Assembly: GCA_030263535.1 (NCBI GenBank) | Contig: SZPB01000008.1 | Span: 1-45,478, forward strand | DNA length: 45,478 bases | DNA from: Cytophagia bacterium CHB2 | Lineage (GTDB): Bacteria; Zhuqueibacterota; Zhuqueibacteria; Zhuqueibacterales; Zhuqueibacteraceae | Reading direction: 5' to 3' | Shown: positions 1-9,409 of the stretch, one piece after another | How positions within the stretch are numbered: the stretch's first letter is position 1 | How the letters are laid out: each line of letters begins with the position of its first letter | The notes under the pieces: generated by a model | Told to the model about the DNA's origin: nothing | The model's input: the letters and a program-made list of their open reading frames with translations, nothing else | Database searches by the model: none | Made by a program: the position numbers and the translations under genes

Positions 1-3000
1 GCGCTCGCCGGTTTGTGGTGGGGCGGAGGCAAGGGCATCATTCCGTTGCCGCCCAATCTCAACATGCCGGATGAGTTGCCGCCCGGCCCGGAGCGCCGCC
101 GTCTCTTCGAAGCCTATGGCCGTTTCGTGGCGAGCCTGGGCGGCATTTACTACACCGCGGAAGATGTCGGCACCAAAACAGCGGACATGGATGCGCTGCT
201 CAGCCAGAATCGTTTCACGACATGTATCTCTGAAAAACTCGGCGGCAGCGGCAATCCTTCACCCTTCACCGCGCAAGGCGTGTTGCGCGGCTTGCAGGCC
301 GCGTGGCATTTTCTCACCGGCTCGGATGATCTCAAAGGCGTGCGCGTGGCGGTGCAAGGCGCAGGCAACGTGGGCCGCCCCCTGATCGAGCTGCTCAATG
401 ATCTCGGCGCGCGCGTCTGGATTGCGGATGTGAACGAGCAGGCGATTCAAGCGCTCAAAGCCAAGCAGCCGCGCTTGCAGGTGGTGGGGCCGGATGAAAT
501 TTTCGATCTCGAGGCCGACATTCTCGCGCCGTGCGCGCGCGGGGGTGTGATCAATGCGCAAACGATTCCGCGCTTGAAAGTGAAACTGGTGTGCGGGGCA
601 GCCAACAATATTTTGCTGGAAGAACGTTACGATCCCGAGCGCCTGTGGCGGCGCGGCATCAGCTTCGTGCCGGATTATGTGTGCAACCGCATGGGCATTA
701 CCAATTGCTGCGACGAATGGCACGGCTATTTGCAGGACGATATTCGCGTGGCCGCCGAGCGCGTCTATCCCGATACGCTGCGCGTGCTGCGGCATGCGCA
801 CAATCTCTTTATTCCGCCGACGCAAGCCGCGAACGAGCTGGCAGACGTCGCGGCCAGCGAGCTGCACCCGATTCTCGGACACCGCGGCCGCCGCATCATC
901 GATCATTTGATTGCTTCGAATTGGGCCGATTCGACAAGCTCACGGCAAGCTGGTTCGACAAGCTCACCACAAGTGGGTTCGGCAGGCTCACCGCAAGCCG
1001 GTTCGACCGAGCTAGCTGAAGCCTCTCGGCAGATAATGCGAACGCTTTTCGATCCGCCCATCGACGAGCCGGTGCTTTGCGTCACTTGGGAAAAACAGAA
1101 TCGCTTTCGCGGCGAGGAGAAAGCCATTGCCGCTGCGCCGGTTTCAGCGATTTCGAGTCCCAATCTTTCCTCATTCATGTCGCCGCTGCTGCTAGATGTG
1201 CGTGCGCGTGCGCTTGAAATGTTGACGGAAAAACGGCCGCGGCGCGTGCTCGGCTCGGATCACGGCGGGCTGGCGTTACAGTTGGCAATCGAGCGGTCAC
1301 TGCCTTATGAGCGTGAAGAAGTTGGCCGCGCAGATTTCATCGCGAAATGCCGCGATTATTACAATCGCAACGACGCCGCTATTCGCGAACAATTGCAGCA
1401 GCTCGGCATTGGTTTCGATCCGCCGGCCTGGCTCGATCCCATGGCGGAATCCGGCAAGCGCAGCGGTGAACGATTGTTTTACCGCCTCAAAGATGCCGGT
1501 TTGCTGGTGCGTGAAAAGCGCTGGGCGTATCATTGCCCGCGCTGCGAAACGGTTTTGGTGTCCTCGGACGTCGGCCGCAGCAAACTGAAAATCGATCATC
1601 ATTACAGCATTCGTTTTCGCACGAAAGCGGGCGCAGTCGAGACGAAAACCCATTTTCCGGAATTGGTTTTGGGCGCAGTGGCGGTGGCGGTTAAAGCCTC
1701 CGGGACGTTTGGCAAATTTGCCGGGCAACAGGCGAAGCATCCGGTGAACGGCAATGACGTCCCAATCATCGCTGTTGATGAGCTTGCGGCAGACGCCGTC
1801 TTTTTGGTGCCGGCGCACAACCGCAGCGATGATCAAATCGCGCGTGACGCCGGCATTCGCGAACGCGTGGTCGTATTCGATGAAAAAGGCGCGGTGAGCA
1901 TCGCCGGTTATACCGAGCTATCGCTTGAGGAAGCGCGCCGCAAAGTGCTGGGGCATATTGGCGCAGACGCCACGCAAATTGCCGGACATGAAGCCATTGA
2001 TGCGCACCGCTGCCAGCGTTGCGAGGCCGTGGTCTATCAGCGTTATTCCGAGCAGTTCTTTGTCAACGTTGAAAATGGCGCCGGCCATTTGCGCCGCGCG
2101 ATTGAAACGGGCGCCGTGCAGTTTTCGCACACGCGCTGGCGCGAACGCGTGCTGGCGCATCTTGAGAATTTGGAACCGTGGTGCATCTCGCGGCAACAGT
2201 GGTGGGGCAATGTAATCCCCGGCCATCCGGGCGCGGTGTTTTCGACGTGGTTCTCACTGGCCGCGTGGGCGCTGCAAGGCGCGGGCTGGCCGGCGCAACC
2301 CGCGCCTGCTCCGATTGACGAAGTCTTTGTCGATCCGGAATTGCTGTTGCGCTGGATCGCGCCCTCGCAAATCGTCGCATTGTTGATCACCGGCCGCCCG
2401 GCGTTTCAGCATATCATTGTACATGGCCGTTTGCAAATCTCCGAGCGCGCTTTGCAAACGCGCGCCGAAGTCAGCCCGGAAGCGCATGATGAGGAACGCT
2501 TTCTGTTCCGCGCGGTGCGGCGGCCGATGCGGCACAGCCTCGGCAACGTGGTGCAACCGAGCACGCTGATTCGCCGCTTCGGCGCAGATGCGCTGCGCCT
2601 CGGTTATCTGCTCTGTGTCGAAAACGGCTTTCAAGAAGCCGCCACCGCTGCCGAAAGCAAACTCAAGCGCGGCCGCAAATCCGTGCATCTGTTGACGGCA
2701 AAATTAGCGGGATTATTCAGCATGTTGCGCGAGCCTTGGCACGTTGGCGAGGCGCGGCCGGCGGACAAATTCATCATTGCGCAGGCGACTGCGGCGGCGG
2801 GAGAAGCGCGGCGCGCCTATGAAGAACATCGTTACACCGATGCCGCGGTTATATTAATCGAGATGATCGAAGCGTTTGGCCGTTACGTTAACCTCATCTC
2901 GGCGCGGCGGCAGGCCGGGCATAATCTCGGCGCTGTGACCGCAGCAACCGCGGCCGTGATGACGCGCATGCAGTCGGCGTTCAGCCCCATTTGTCCGTTT

Positions 3001-3210
3001 GTATTTGAGAAGATCGGCAAATGGATAGTCGCACAATGCGCCAATGCCGGCACCGAACCACTGGTCGAGCCGTGGATGGATGAATTGCTGAAACAGGCGT
3101 CCGTTTTGCGCCAGCGCGAGAGTATCGATTTCATGCAAACGCCACTGGCAAAATTGCCCGAGCGCGAGCGCGCTGAAATCTTGCATTTGACCAAGAGTTT
3201 TTTGACATGA
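1..3210 (+). CDS. Leucine/glutamate-type amino-acid dehydrogenase fused to a degenerate valyl-tRNA synthetase (5' partial)
   Basis: The frame is open from base 1, so the real start lies before the window. The first ~300 codons are a Glu/Leu/Phe/Val dehydrogenase: GGGKG with the substrate-site Lys at 31-33, AEDVGT with the catalytic-type Asp at 163-165, and an NAD-binding GAGNVG at 358-375. The fold runs to about 906. A repeat-derived linker (928-1023) follows. From ~1036 the protein follows class I ValRS: GSDHGG at 1252, paired Cys motifs CPRC (1534) and CQRC (2011) likely to bind zinc, the WCISRQQWWG motif near 2178, SLGN at 2536 and a helical anticodon-binding region. Both synthetase signatures are lost: HxGH reads SPLL (1180-1191) and KMSKS reads PMRHS (2524-2538). 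The editing motif RPET reads FPEL (1654). The synthetase half therefore should not charge tRNA; an amino-acid-sensing or regulatory role for the dehydrogenase is inference. A one-off gene fusion is the alternative. Confidence 0.85.
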   Translation, partial: ALAGLWWGGGKGIIPLPPNLNMPDELPPGPERRRLFEAYGRFVASLGGIYYTAEDVGTKTADMDALLSQNRFTTCISEKLGGSGNPSPFTAQGVLRGLQAAWHFLTGSDDLKGVRVAVQGAGNVGRPLIELLNDLGARVWIADVNEQAIQALKAKQPRLQVVGPDEIFDLEADILAPCARGGVINAQTIPRLKVKLVCGAANNILLEERYDPERLWRRGISFVPDYVCNRMGITNCCDEWHGYLQDDIRVAAERVYPDTLRVLRHAHNLFIPPTQAANELADVAASELHPILGHRGRRIIDHLIASNWADSTSSRQAGSTSSPQVGSAGSPQAGSTELAEASRQIMRTLFDPPIDEPVLCVTWEKQNRFRGEEKAIAAAPVSAISSPNLSSFMSPLLLDVRARALEMLTEKRPRRVLGSDHGGLALQLAIERSLPYEREEVGRADFIAKCRDYYNRNDAAIREQLQQLGIGFDPPAWLDPMAESGKRSGERLFYRLKDAGLLVREKRWAYHCPRCETVLVSSDVGRSKLKIDHHYSIRFRTKAGAVETKTHFPELVLGAVAVAVKASGTFGKFAGQQAKHPVNGNDVPIIAVDELAADAVFLVPAHNRSDDQIARDAGIRERVVVFDEKGAVSIAGYTELSLEEARRKVLGHIGADATQIAGHEAIDAHRCQRCEAVVYQRYSEQFFVNVENGAGHLRRAIETGAVQFSHTRWRERVLAHLENLEPWCISRQQWWGNVIPGHPGAVFSTWFSLAAWALQGAGWPAQPAPAPIDEVFVDPELLLRWIAPSQIVALLITGRPAFQHIIVHGRLQISERALQTRAEVSPEAHDEERFLFRAVRRPMRHSLGNVVQPSTLIRRFGADALRLGYLLCVENGFQEAATAAESKLKRGRKSVHLLTAKLAGLFSMLREPWHVGEARPADKFIIAQATAAAGEARRAYEEHRYTDAAVILIEMIEAFGRYVNLISARRQAGHNLGAVTAATAAVMTRMQSAFSPICPFVFEKIGKWIVAQCANAGTEPLVEPWMDELLKQASVLRQRESIDFMQTPLAKLPERERAEILHLTKSFLT
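928..1023 (+). repeat. Four in-frame 24-bp tandem repeats forming the interdomain linker
   Basis: Four units of 24 bp (928-951, 952-975, 976-999, 1000-1023) share the core GGTTCGACAAGCTCACC; the fourth is the most diverged. Because the period is a multiple of three, each unit adds eight residues of the type GSTSSPQV. The core resembles a short repeat that recurs between genes in many uncultured bacterial genomes (from memory, not checked). Here it lies exactly between dehydrogenase and synthetase-like modules. Confidence 0.85.
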
Positions 3211-3494
3211 AAGGGCATCGCTGCAACGGTTTTGAAGTTTTGGCTTGTCTTTTCAGTTTTGGCTTTTAGATTGTGGAAGGTTCCTGGAACTTCTTCTCGC
3301 CTGATGATTTTCCCATAATCTTGTTTTTAGAGCATCATAGAAAATTTTAACGGCTCTTCATGCAGATTTTTAAACAGTTCTGCGCTGGCTGCCGGTTTGC
3401 GGTGATATTGGCTTTAAAAAGAATTAAATGACTTTGCTCGAACGTTGGAAAATGTCGCAGTCTGGGATGAATATATTAATACGGAGGGCGCGAT

Positions 3495-4142
3495 ATGACG
3501 GCATTGAATTCAGGGCTTTTGCGAATTGCTGCGGCGATCTTGTTCGCATGCACTTGCGGGTGTTATCAAACACAATACGTTTATCGTCAGGTAGAGCGTC
3601 AGGTTGTTGTGCCGCAAAAGCATACGCCTCAGCGGCTAACCTGCGACATGATCCGGTACTTTGGTATTAGCCGCGAAGAGCTTAGAGGACTAGAATTCCG
3701 CCTTGAGAACGCTTTAATTTTGCAAGAGGTTAGACATGACGGTGAAAGCACTGTAACCGGAACTCGAAAATTAGATTTGAAGCGGACGGTCGTTCAGGAT
3801 GAGATTGTTTTTCCGCACTTCATATGGGGGCAGCCAATTGACGTGCAGTATGATTGGTCACTCTGGTGCCGAGAGCCCACCTTTGCAATTTGGGTTCAGT
3901 TTGAAGCTCCGAAAAGCACCAATCCTTCACTAATAAAAAAGCTTACGCTGAAATTTACTCCCAACTTCTGTGGCGAATATGAAGTAGATAAAACCTTTTG
4001 GACAAACAAGGTCAGTTATCAGGGCAGGTGGTATCAAAGCTTGTTGTCAGGTGTCGATAATTTTTTGCTCGTTGATACCGATTTACTTGAAGAGATCATT
4101 CACCGGCGCAGAATAGTGGCCGGGATCAAATCCGGCCAGTAG
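3495..4142 (+). CDS. Putative lipoprotein of unknown function
   Basis: 215 codons with a good ribosome site (GGAGGG at 3483-3488, six bases before the ATG). The N-terminus is a short hydrophobic stretch ending in LFACTCGC, which fits a lipoprotein signal with a lipidated Cys near residue 18. The rest is soluble, rich in Trp and Tyr, and I do not recognise a family. Base composition is more AT-rich than the flanking core genes, and it sits with the nucleotidyltransferase gene in a stretch without housekeeping genes, so recent acquisition is possible. The preceding 284 bases (3211-3494) show no clear gene. Confidence 0.6.
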   Translation: MTALNSGLLRIAAAILFACTCGCYQTQYVYRQVERQVVVPQKHTPQRLTCDMIRYFGISREELRGLEFRLENALILQEVRHDGESTVTGTRKLDLKRTVVQDEIVFPHFIWGQPIDVQYDWSLWCREPTFAIWVQFEAPKSTNPSLIKKLTLKFTPNFCGEYEVDKTFWTNKVSYQGRWYQSLLSGVDNFLLVDTDLLEEIIHRRRIVAGIKSGQ

Positions 4143-4517
4143 CCGTCAGATGTCCGCGAAGCACTTTCTGTTTAAGTGTTGATTTTTCGATGACACCTCA
4201 AGATACGTCTCCGGAGCTTGTCTAATCACCAAAGAGGTTTTGTCAATTCTTATTACATTGTCTTTGAGCTTTTATTCAGCCCGCTTCATTATTCATGACG
4301 AAGTGGGCTTTTGTTTTGCGGTTCTTCAGTAAATTGCAGCCGTGTGTCACTCGTTTTATGGATAGATAAATGCCCTTGCTTCTCCACACGCATCCCGTTA
4401 TATTGGAAAAAATAAGCGAGCCCCTTTGAGCCCGGGTTGGTTTTTGAATACGAATTTTGCCATCCCGCATTTTAGTAATGCTCGACAAGTACTGCGTCCG
4501 GGTGTACTATCCTTATT
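4143..4517. other. Gene-free stretch
   Basis: Apart from the terminator at 4278-4318 nothing convincing is present. Short frames on both strands here lack ribosome sites and resemble no family. Confidence 0.5.
4278..4318 (+). terminator. Intrinsic terminator after the lipoprotein gene
   Basis: AGCCCGCTTC (4278-4287) pairs with GAAGTGGGCT (4300-4309), ten pairs including one G-U, with a 12-base loop. It is followed by TTTTGTTTT. Orientation fits the plus-strand lipoprotein gene that ends at 4142. Confidence 0.75.
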
Positions 4518-5168
4518 TTGAATGCCGAGAGCGCCAAAATGATCAATGCCGGTGTTTTGACATTTCGAGAGTTTGTCATGCGTGAATCGTTGCCGTTGGC
4601 CAGCCTTCACCAGGCGGTATTGGAGTTTTTGCACGACCGCAACGATGCCGTTTTATTTGGCGCGCAGGCCGTAAACGCCTATGTCAGTGAGCCGCGCATG
4701 TCGCAGGATATCGATCTGCTTTCGCCCCGCGCCGCTGAACTTGCCGAAGAGCTTCGAAATTATTTGAGCAAGTGCTTTCACATTGCCGTGTGGGTGAGAG
4801 AAATTGGTGAAGGGAGAGGATATCGCTTGTTTCAAGCGCGTAAATCCGGTGATCGTCATTTAGTCGATCTTAGGCCTGTTGCGAAATTGCCAGCGGCGAA
4901 ACGTATTGACAAAATATTGGTAATGGCGCCAGAGGAATTGATTGCCAGCAAGGTGATAGCTTACCATCAACGACGTGGAAATCCCAAGTCCGGAACGGAT
5001 TGGCGGGATTTGGCGATGCTTCTGTTAACTTTTCCGGATCTTAAACAAGACGACGGAGCGGTTGTTGATCGGCTCCTGGCCGCTGGCGTTGATCCTTCGG
5101 TTTTGCAAGTCTGGAAGGATTTGGCAGCGCAACAGATACAAGCGCCGGACGAGGACGATGAGTTTTAA
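4518..5168 (+). CDS. AbiEii-type nucleotidyltransferase-fold protein
   Basis: 216 codons from a TTG; ATG codons at 4539 and 4578 are alternative starts and no ribosome site decides. The segment VLFGAQAVNAYV followed by SQDIDLLS matches the nucleotidyltransferase fold of AbiEii/AbiGii toxins, with the paired Asp (DID) as the metal ligands. The usual GGxA glycine motif is altered to GAQA. A later EELIASKVIAYHQRRG segment fits the conserved Lys-containing helix of this family. There is no obvious antitoxin gene next to it, so it is either an orphan toxin-like protein or a housekeeping variant. It ends nine bases before rarA. Confidence 0.65.
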   Translation: MNAESAKMINAGVLTFREFVMRESLPLASLHQAVLEFLHDRNDAVLFGAQAVNAYVSEPRMSQDIDLLSPRAAELAEELRNYLSKCFHIAVWVREIGEGRGYRLFQARKSGDRHLVDLRPVAKLPAAKRIDKILVMAPEELIASKVIAYHQRRGNPKSGTDWRDLAMLLLTFPDLKQDDGAVVDRLLAAGVDPSVLQVWKDLAAQQIQAPDEDDEF

Positions 5169-5177
5169 TCACGTTTT

Positions 5178-6545
5178 ATGTCATTAATCATGAATCTCTT
5201 CGAACAAACCGCGCAGGAAAACGTGCAGCGCAGCACGCCGCTGGCAGAACGCATGCGGCCGCAGCGTATCGATGCTTTTGTCGGCCAGGATCATCTGCTG
5301 GCGCAAGGCAAGCCCTTGCGCGCCGCGTTTGAGAGCGGTGAATTCGGCTCGCTAATTCTCTGGGGGCCGCCGGGCAGCGGCAAAACCACTTTGGCAAAAT
5401 TGCTCGCCGGCGCAGCCCGGGCGGATTTCTTCATGCTCAGCGCGGTCGCCAGCGGTGTGAGCGAGGTGCGCGAAGTGCTGCAAAAAGCGATGAATAACCG
5501 CAAAGTCGGCAAGCAAACGGTATTGTTTATCGACGAAATTCACCGTTTTAATAAGGCGCAACAGGACGCGCTGCTGCAGCGCGTGGAAGACGGCACCATC
5601 ACGTTGATCGGCGCGACCACGGAAAATCCCTCGTTCGAAGTGATCTCGCCGTTGCTCTCGCGTTGCCAGGTTTATACTCTCAAAGCACTATCCGATGATG
5701 CGCTCCTGCAAATCATCGAGCAGGCGCTGGCGAACGATACGCAACTTAAAAATGCCAGGGCTGTAATCGACGAGAAAGCGCGACGCTTTCTGGTGCAGCT
5801 TTCCGCCGGCGATGCACGCGCCGCGCTCAACGGCCTGGAATTGGCCATCCGGCTCGCGAAACCAAATGCCTCGGGTCAGCGCGTTCTTGCGATTGATCAT
5901 ATTCGCGAGGCGGTGCAGAAGCGCGCGCTGAACTATGATCGCGCCGGCGAGCAGCATTATGACACGATTTCCGCGTTCATCAAAAGCGTGCGCGGCGGCG
6001 ATCCCAATGCCGCGCTGCACTATCTGGCGCGCATGCTGGAAGCGGGCGAAGATCCGAAATTCATTGCGCGGCGTTTGATCATTCTCGCGAGTGAAGACAT
6101 TGGCAACGCCGATCCCATGGGTTTGGTTGTCGCAACCTCGGCATTCACGGCGATAACTTACATCGGCCTGCCCGAAGGCGCATTGGTGCTGGCGCAAGCC
6201 ACAACCTATCTTGCCTCTGCGCCCAAAAGCAACGCTTCATATTTGGCGCTCAAAGCCGCGACGCAGGAGGTGAAGGAAAAGCCGTTGGCCCCGATTCCCC
6301 TGCACATTCGCAATGCCCCCACCGGTTTGCTGGCAGCCGAGGGCTACGGCTTGGGATACAAGTATCCGCACGATTTTCCCGGGCATTTCGTGGAACAGAA
6401 TTATTTGCCCGGCAATTTAACAGAGGCGCTGTATTACCGGCCCTCTCAAAACGGGGCAGAAGTCGAGATGAGCAAACGCTTGCAGCAGTGGTGGGAGAAA
6501 TACCGTAAAGAAAACCCTGAGTCAAAAGATAAAAATGAAAAGTGA
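5178..6545 (+). CDS. rarA: Replication-associated recombination protein A (AAA+ ATPase)
   Basis: 455 codons, full length for RarA/MgsA, the clamp-loader-like AAA+ ATPase that acts at stalled replication forks. Visible are RMRPQRIDAFVGQDHL near the N-terminus, Walker A GPPGSGKT, Walker B VLFIDEIHRF, the sensor-1 segment GATTENPSFE and the C-terminal tetramerisation/DNA-binding region with PIPLHIRNAPTGL. An ATG at 5190 (MNLFEQ) is an equally good start; no strong ribosome site separates the two. The 3' end overlaps lptD by 11 bases, suggesting co-expression. Confidence 0.93.
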   Translation: MSLIMNLFEQTAQENVQRSTPLAERMRPQRIDAFVGQDHLLAQGKPLRAAFESGEFGSLILWGPPGSGKTTLAKLLAGAARADFFMLSAVASGVSEVREVLQKAMNNRKVGKQTVLFIDEIHRFNKAQQDALLQRVEDGTITLIGATTENPSFEVISPLLSRCQVYTLKALSDDALLQIIEQALANDTQLKNARAVIDEKARRFLVQLSAGDARAALNGLELAIRLAKPNASGQRVLAIDHIREAVQKRALNYDRAGEQHYDTISAFIKSVRGGDPNAALHYLARMLEAGEDPKFIARRLIILASEDIGNADPMGLVVATSAFTAITYIGLPEGALVLAQATTYLASAPKSNASYLALKAATQEVKEKPLAPIPLHIRNAPTGLLAAEGYGLGYKYPHDFPGHFVEQNYLPGNLTEALYYRPSQNGAEVEMSKRLQQWWEKYRKENPESKDKNEK

Positions 6546-9282
6546 TGTGCCAGTTTACCGGTTGCCATGGCCGAGGCCTTTTTATAAAATTCTTGTTCGC
6601 CTCGCGTTTTCGCGTATCGTTCATTTGCTTGCGGCGGTTTTTACTTTGCCTTCGGCTCTGTATGCCCAGGAACCCACTATCAAGGAAATTCTGTGGTCCG
6701 ATAGCACGCATACGGCCTTGTTCAAACCGGATTCGATAACCACGGATTCCCTTGAGTCTTCCCCCATCACCGAAAAATCCGATCTTGATGCCCCAATCGA
6801 TTACACCGCTTCTGCCATTGAGATTCTTGTGCCGGGACGCGTGATTGTTTTGACCGGCAAGGCCGTGGTGAAATACAAAACCGCCACACTCACGGCCGGG
6901 CGCATTACGGTTGACATGGACAAGCGCACGCTGCTCGCCGAGCCGTTGCCGGATTCATTGCGCACGACGCCGCCGAAAACAACGGAAGCCGCAAACGGCA
7001 AAGCAGAAGGTGAAGACGATTTCCCTACGTTTTCGGATGGCGGCGACAAAATTGTGGGCGAGCAGATGGAGTATAATTTCTCCACCGAAAAAGGCCGGGT
7101 CTTGCGCGGGCGCACAGAGTTTGACGGCGGCCACTATTACGGCGCCCGCATCAAACGCGTCGATGATAAAACGCTGAACGTCGGCAGCGGCACCTACACC
7201 ACCTGCGCGCTCGATGAAAATCCACATTTTCATTTTTGGAGCCGCCAGATGAAAATCACGGTGCAGGATAAGGTCGTGGCCAAGCCGGTGGTGTTTTTTC
7301 TGGGCAAAATTCCGCTGGCGATTCTGCCGTTTGCCGTGTTTCCCACCAAAACCGGCCGTCATTCCGGATTGCTTATTCCCAAATACGGCCAAAGCGCGCT
7401 CGAAGGCCGTTTCCTGCGTGATCTTGGCTATTATTGGGCGGTGAATGATTATCTTGACGCGCGCGCCACCGTCGATTTCTATGATCGCTCGGGCTGGCTG
7501 CTGCGCGGCGATTTGGCTTATGTCAAGCGTTATGCTTATCGCGGCAGCATCGGCGGCTCAATCACGCGCAAAAATTTTGCACTCAGCGATACGGAAGAAC
7601 GCTCGTGGGATTTGCGTATGAATCACAACCAACCCATTGGGGAAAGTTCGTCGTTGAATGCCTCCGGCACCTTCACCAGCGGCGGGAGTTTCTATAACAA
7701 CACCACCTCTAACCGCGATCAACAGCTTCGCCAACGCTTGACCTCGCAGGCGACGTATTCGACGCGCCTGGGCAACAACAGCCTCTCGCTCAACCTTTCG
7801 GAAAGCAAGGATTTGCAGGACGGCTCGTTCACCCGCACGTTGCCGGCCATCAGCTTCAGCATGCCGCAACGCCCGCTATTTGCTCCGAAAAAAAAGAAGA
7901 AATCCGGCGGTGTGAGCACGATCAGCCTGGAAGAGATTCCGTGGTATCAAAACATTCAATTCAGTTATTCCGGCAATGCGAGTTATCAAGTCAGCCGCGG
8001 CCGGGAAGTGAACGGCGTGGCGGCGCCCAAGCAAACGCTGGGGCGCGCCAATCACGCGCTCAATCTTTCACAATACAGCCCAAAGTATTTCGGCTGGCTT
8101 TCGCTTTCACAATCCGTTGCGATGCGAGAGGATTGGTTTGATCGCCGTAAAGATTATTTTGCCATCGATACTAGCAAAACCGACCTTCCTGCCGGCGCTT
8201 CTTTGATTTCCTCGAGTCTCGCCTCGCGCGAAGACAAAGGTTTTTTTCAACGCTATACGTTCAACTACACCGCCTCTGCGAACACAAAACTCTACGGTAC
8301 TTTTTTCCCAAAAATTTGGTCGATTCAAGCCTTGCGCCACGAGCTGTCGCCCAGCATTTCGTTCTCTTATCAACCGGATTTTGCTGGCAGTTTTTGGAGG
8401 TACTATCAAGAAGTGACGCTGCTCGACAGCACAACCCGAAAGCTCGATCGTTATGGCGGCACGAGTCAAGGCACGGTGGCGAGCTTAAACTTCGGCCTCA
8501 ACAATCTTTTTCAAATGAAGACCGGCTCTGAAGAAAAACCGAAGAAGATCAATCTCTTCAACCTCGGATTATCGACGGGTTACAACTTCGCTGCCGAGCA
8601 GTTCAAGCAAAGCCCGTTGTTTTCCAATTTACAGGCCAGCCCGGCGCGCGGCGTGTCGGTGAGCTTGAACGCCTCACACAGTTTTTATGACGTCGATTCC
8701 ACCGGCACGGAGATTCATCGTTTGCTGTGGAAGAAAAATGGCATCTTCAGCGGAAATTATCTCCGACTCACCAGCGCCTCGTTGAGTGCGAGCATTCAAT
8801 TGCAAGGGAAAACCGGCGGCGCGCCGGAAGCGGCTCCGGTTTCCTCACAAAATGTTTTTGATGAGGACGAAACGCTGGCGCAACCGCCGTCGCCGTTTGG
8901 CCCCTTTTCTCCACAACAAGATTATGTTGATGCGTCAGTGCCGTGGAGCGCAAATTTTGGATTGAGCTACAGCTTGAGCCGCGCCAATCCGCTGCGGCCC
9001 ACGAAGTATGCGCAACTCAATCTCAGCAACGCGCGCGTGCAATTGACCAAAAATCTCAGCCTGGATTATTCCGCGCAATTCGACCTGGTGCAAAAGGCGG
9101 TTATCTATCAAAGCTACAGCGTGTATCGCGATTTGCATTGCTGGGAGATGCGCGTCACGTGGATTCCCTCGGGCACGCGCCAGAGTTTTTACATGAGCAT
9201 CAGTTTGAAATCGCCGTTGCAGGATATCAAACTCGAAAAGCGCGGTGGGCGGTCGAGTGTGTTTGGAGGGTCGTATTATTAA
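6535..9282 (+). CDS. lptD: LPS-assembly outer-membrane protein LptD
   Basis: 915 codons. A signal peptide with a hydrophobic run ends in ALYAQE near residue 45. It is followed by an OstA/LptA-like jellyroll segment (roughly residues 85-210, with EILVPGRVIVLTGKAVVKY and the GGDKIVGEQMEYNF stretch). The remainder is a long beta-barrel of alternating aromatic and polar residues, closing with HCWEMRVTWIPSG, a pattern typical of FCB-type LptD. LptD inserts lipopolysaccharide into the outer leaflet. Only two cysteines are evident (TTCALDE and LHCWEM), so the enterobacterial disulphide pattern is absent. Start overlaps the rarA stop. The inner-membrane partners LptF and LptG lie at 13138-15876. Confidence 0.9.
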   Translation: MKSDVPVYRLPWPRPFYKILVRLAFSRIVHLLAAVFTLPSALYAQEPTIKEILWSDSTHTALFKPDSITTDSLESSPITEKSDLDAPIDYTASAIEILVPGRVIVLTGKAVVKYKTATLTAGRITVDMDKRTLLAEPLPDSLRTTPPKTTEAANGKAEGEDDFPTFSDGGDKIVGEQMEYNFSTEKGRVLRGRTEFDGGHYYGARIKRVDDKTLNVGSGTYTTCALDENPHFHFWSRQMKITVQDKVVAKPVVFFLGKIPLAILPFAVFPTKTGRHSGLLIPKYGQSALEGRFLRDLGYYWAVNDYLDARATVDFYDRSGWLLRGDLAYVKRYAYRGSIGGSITRKNFALSDTEERSWDLRMNHNQPIGESSSLNASGTFTSGGSFYNNTTSNRDQQLRQRLTSQATYSTRLGNNSLSLNLSESKDLQDGSFTRTLPAISFSMPQRPLFAPKKKKKSGGVSTISLEEIPWYQNIQFSYSGNASYQVSRGREVNGVAAPKQTLGRANHALNLSQYSPKYFGWLSLSQSVAMREDWFDRRKDYFAIDTSKTDLPAGASLISSSLASREDKGFFQRYTFNYTASANTKLYGTFFPKIWSIQALRHELSPSISFSYQPDFAGSFWRYYQEVTLLDSTTRKLDRYGGTSQGTVASLNFGLNNLFQMKTGSEEKPKKINLFNLGLSTGYNFAAEQFKQSPLFSNLQASPARGVSVSLNASHSFYDVDSTGTEIHRLLWKKNGIFSGNYLRLTSASLSASIQLQGKTGGAPEAAPVSSQNVFDEDETLAQPPSPFGPFSPQQDYVDASVPWSANFGLSYSLSRANPLRPTKYAQLNLSNARVQLTKNLSLDYSAQFDLVQKAVIYQSYSVYRDLHCWEMRVTWIPSGTRQSFYMSISLKSPLQDIKLEKRGGRSSVFGGSYY

Positions 9283-9409
9283 GAATTTTCTGCCTTGCGT
9301 TTTTGAGCGAGGTAGTTTAATTTAAATACAATTACATCCGTCTCGATTTGAACTTACAGCGAAATAACAATAATCCCCTTTTTGCTGACTGAGTTGGGAG
9401 AGCATTAGC

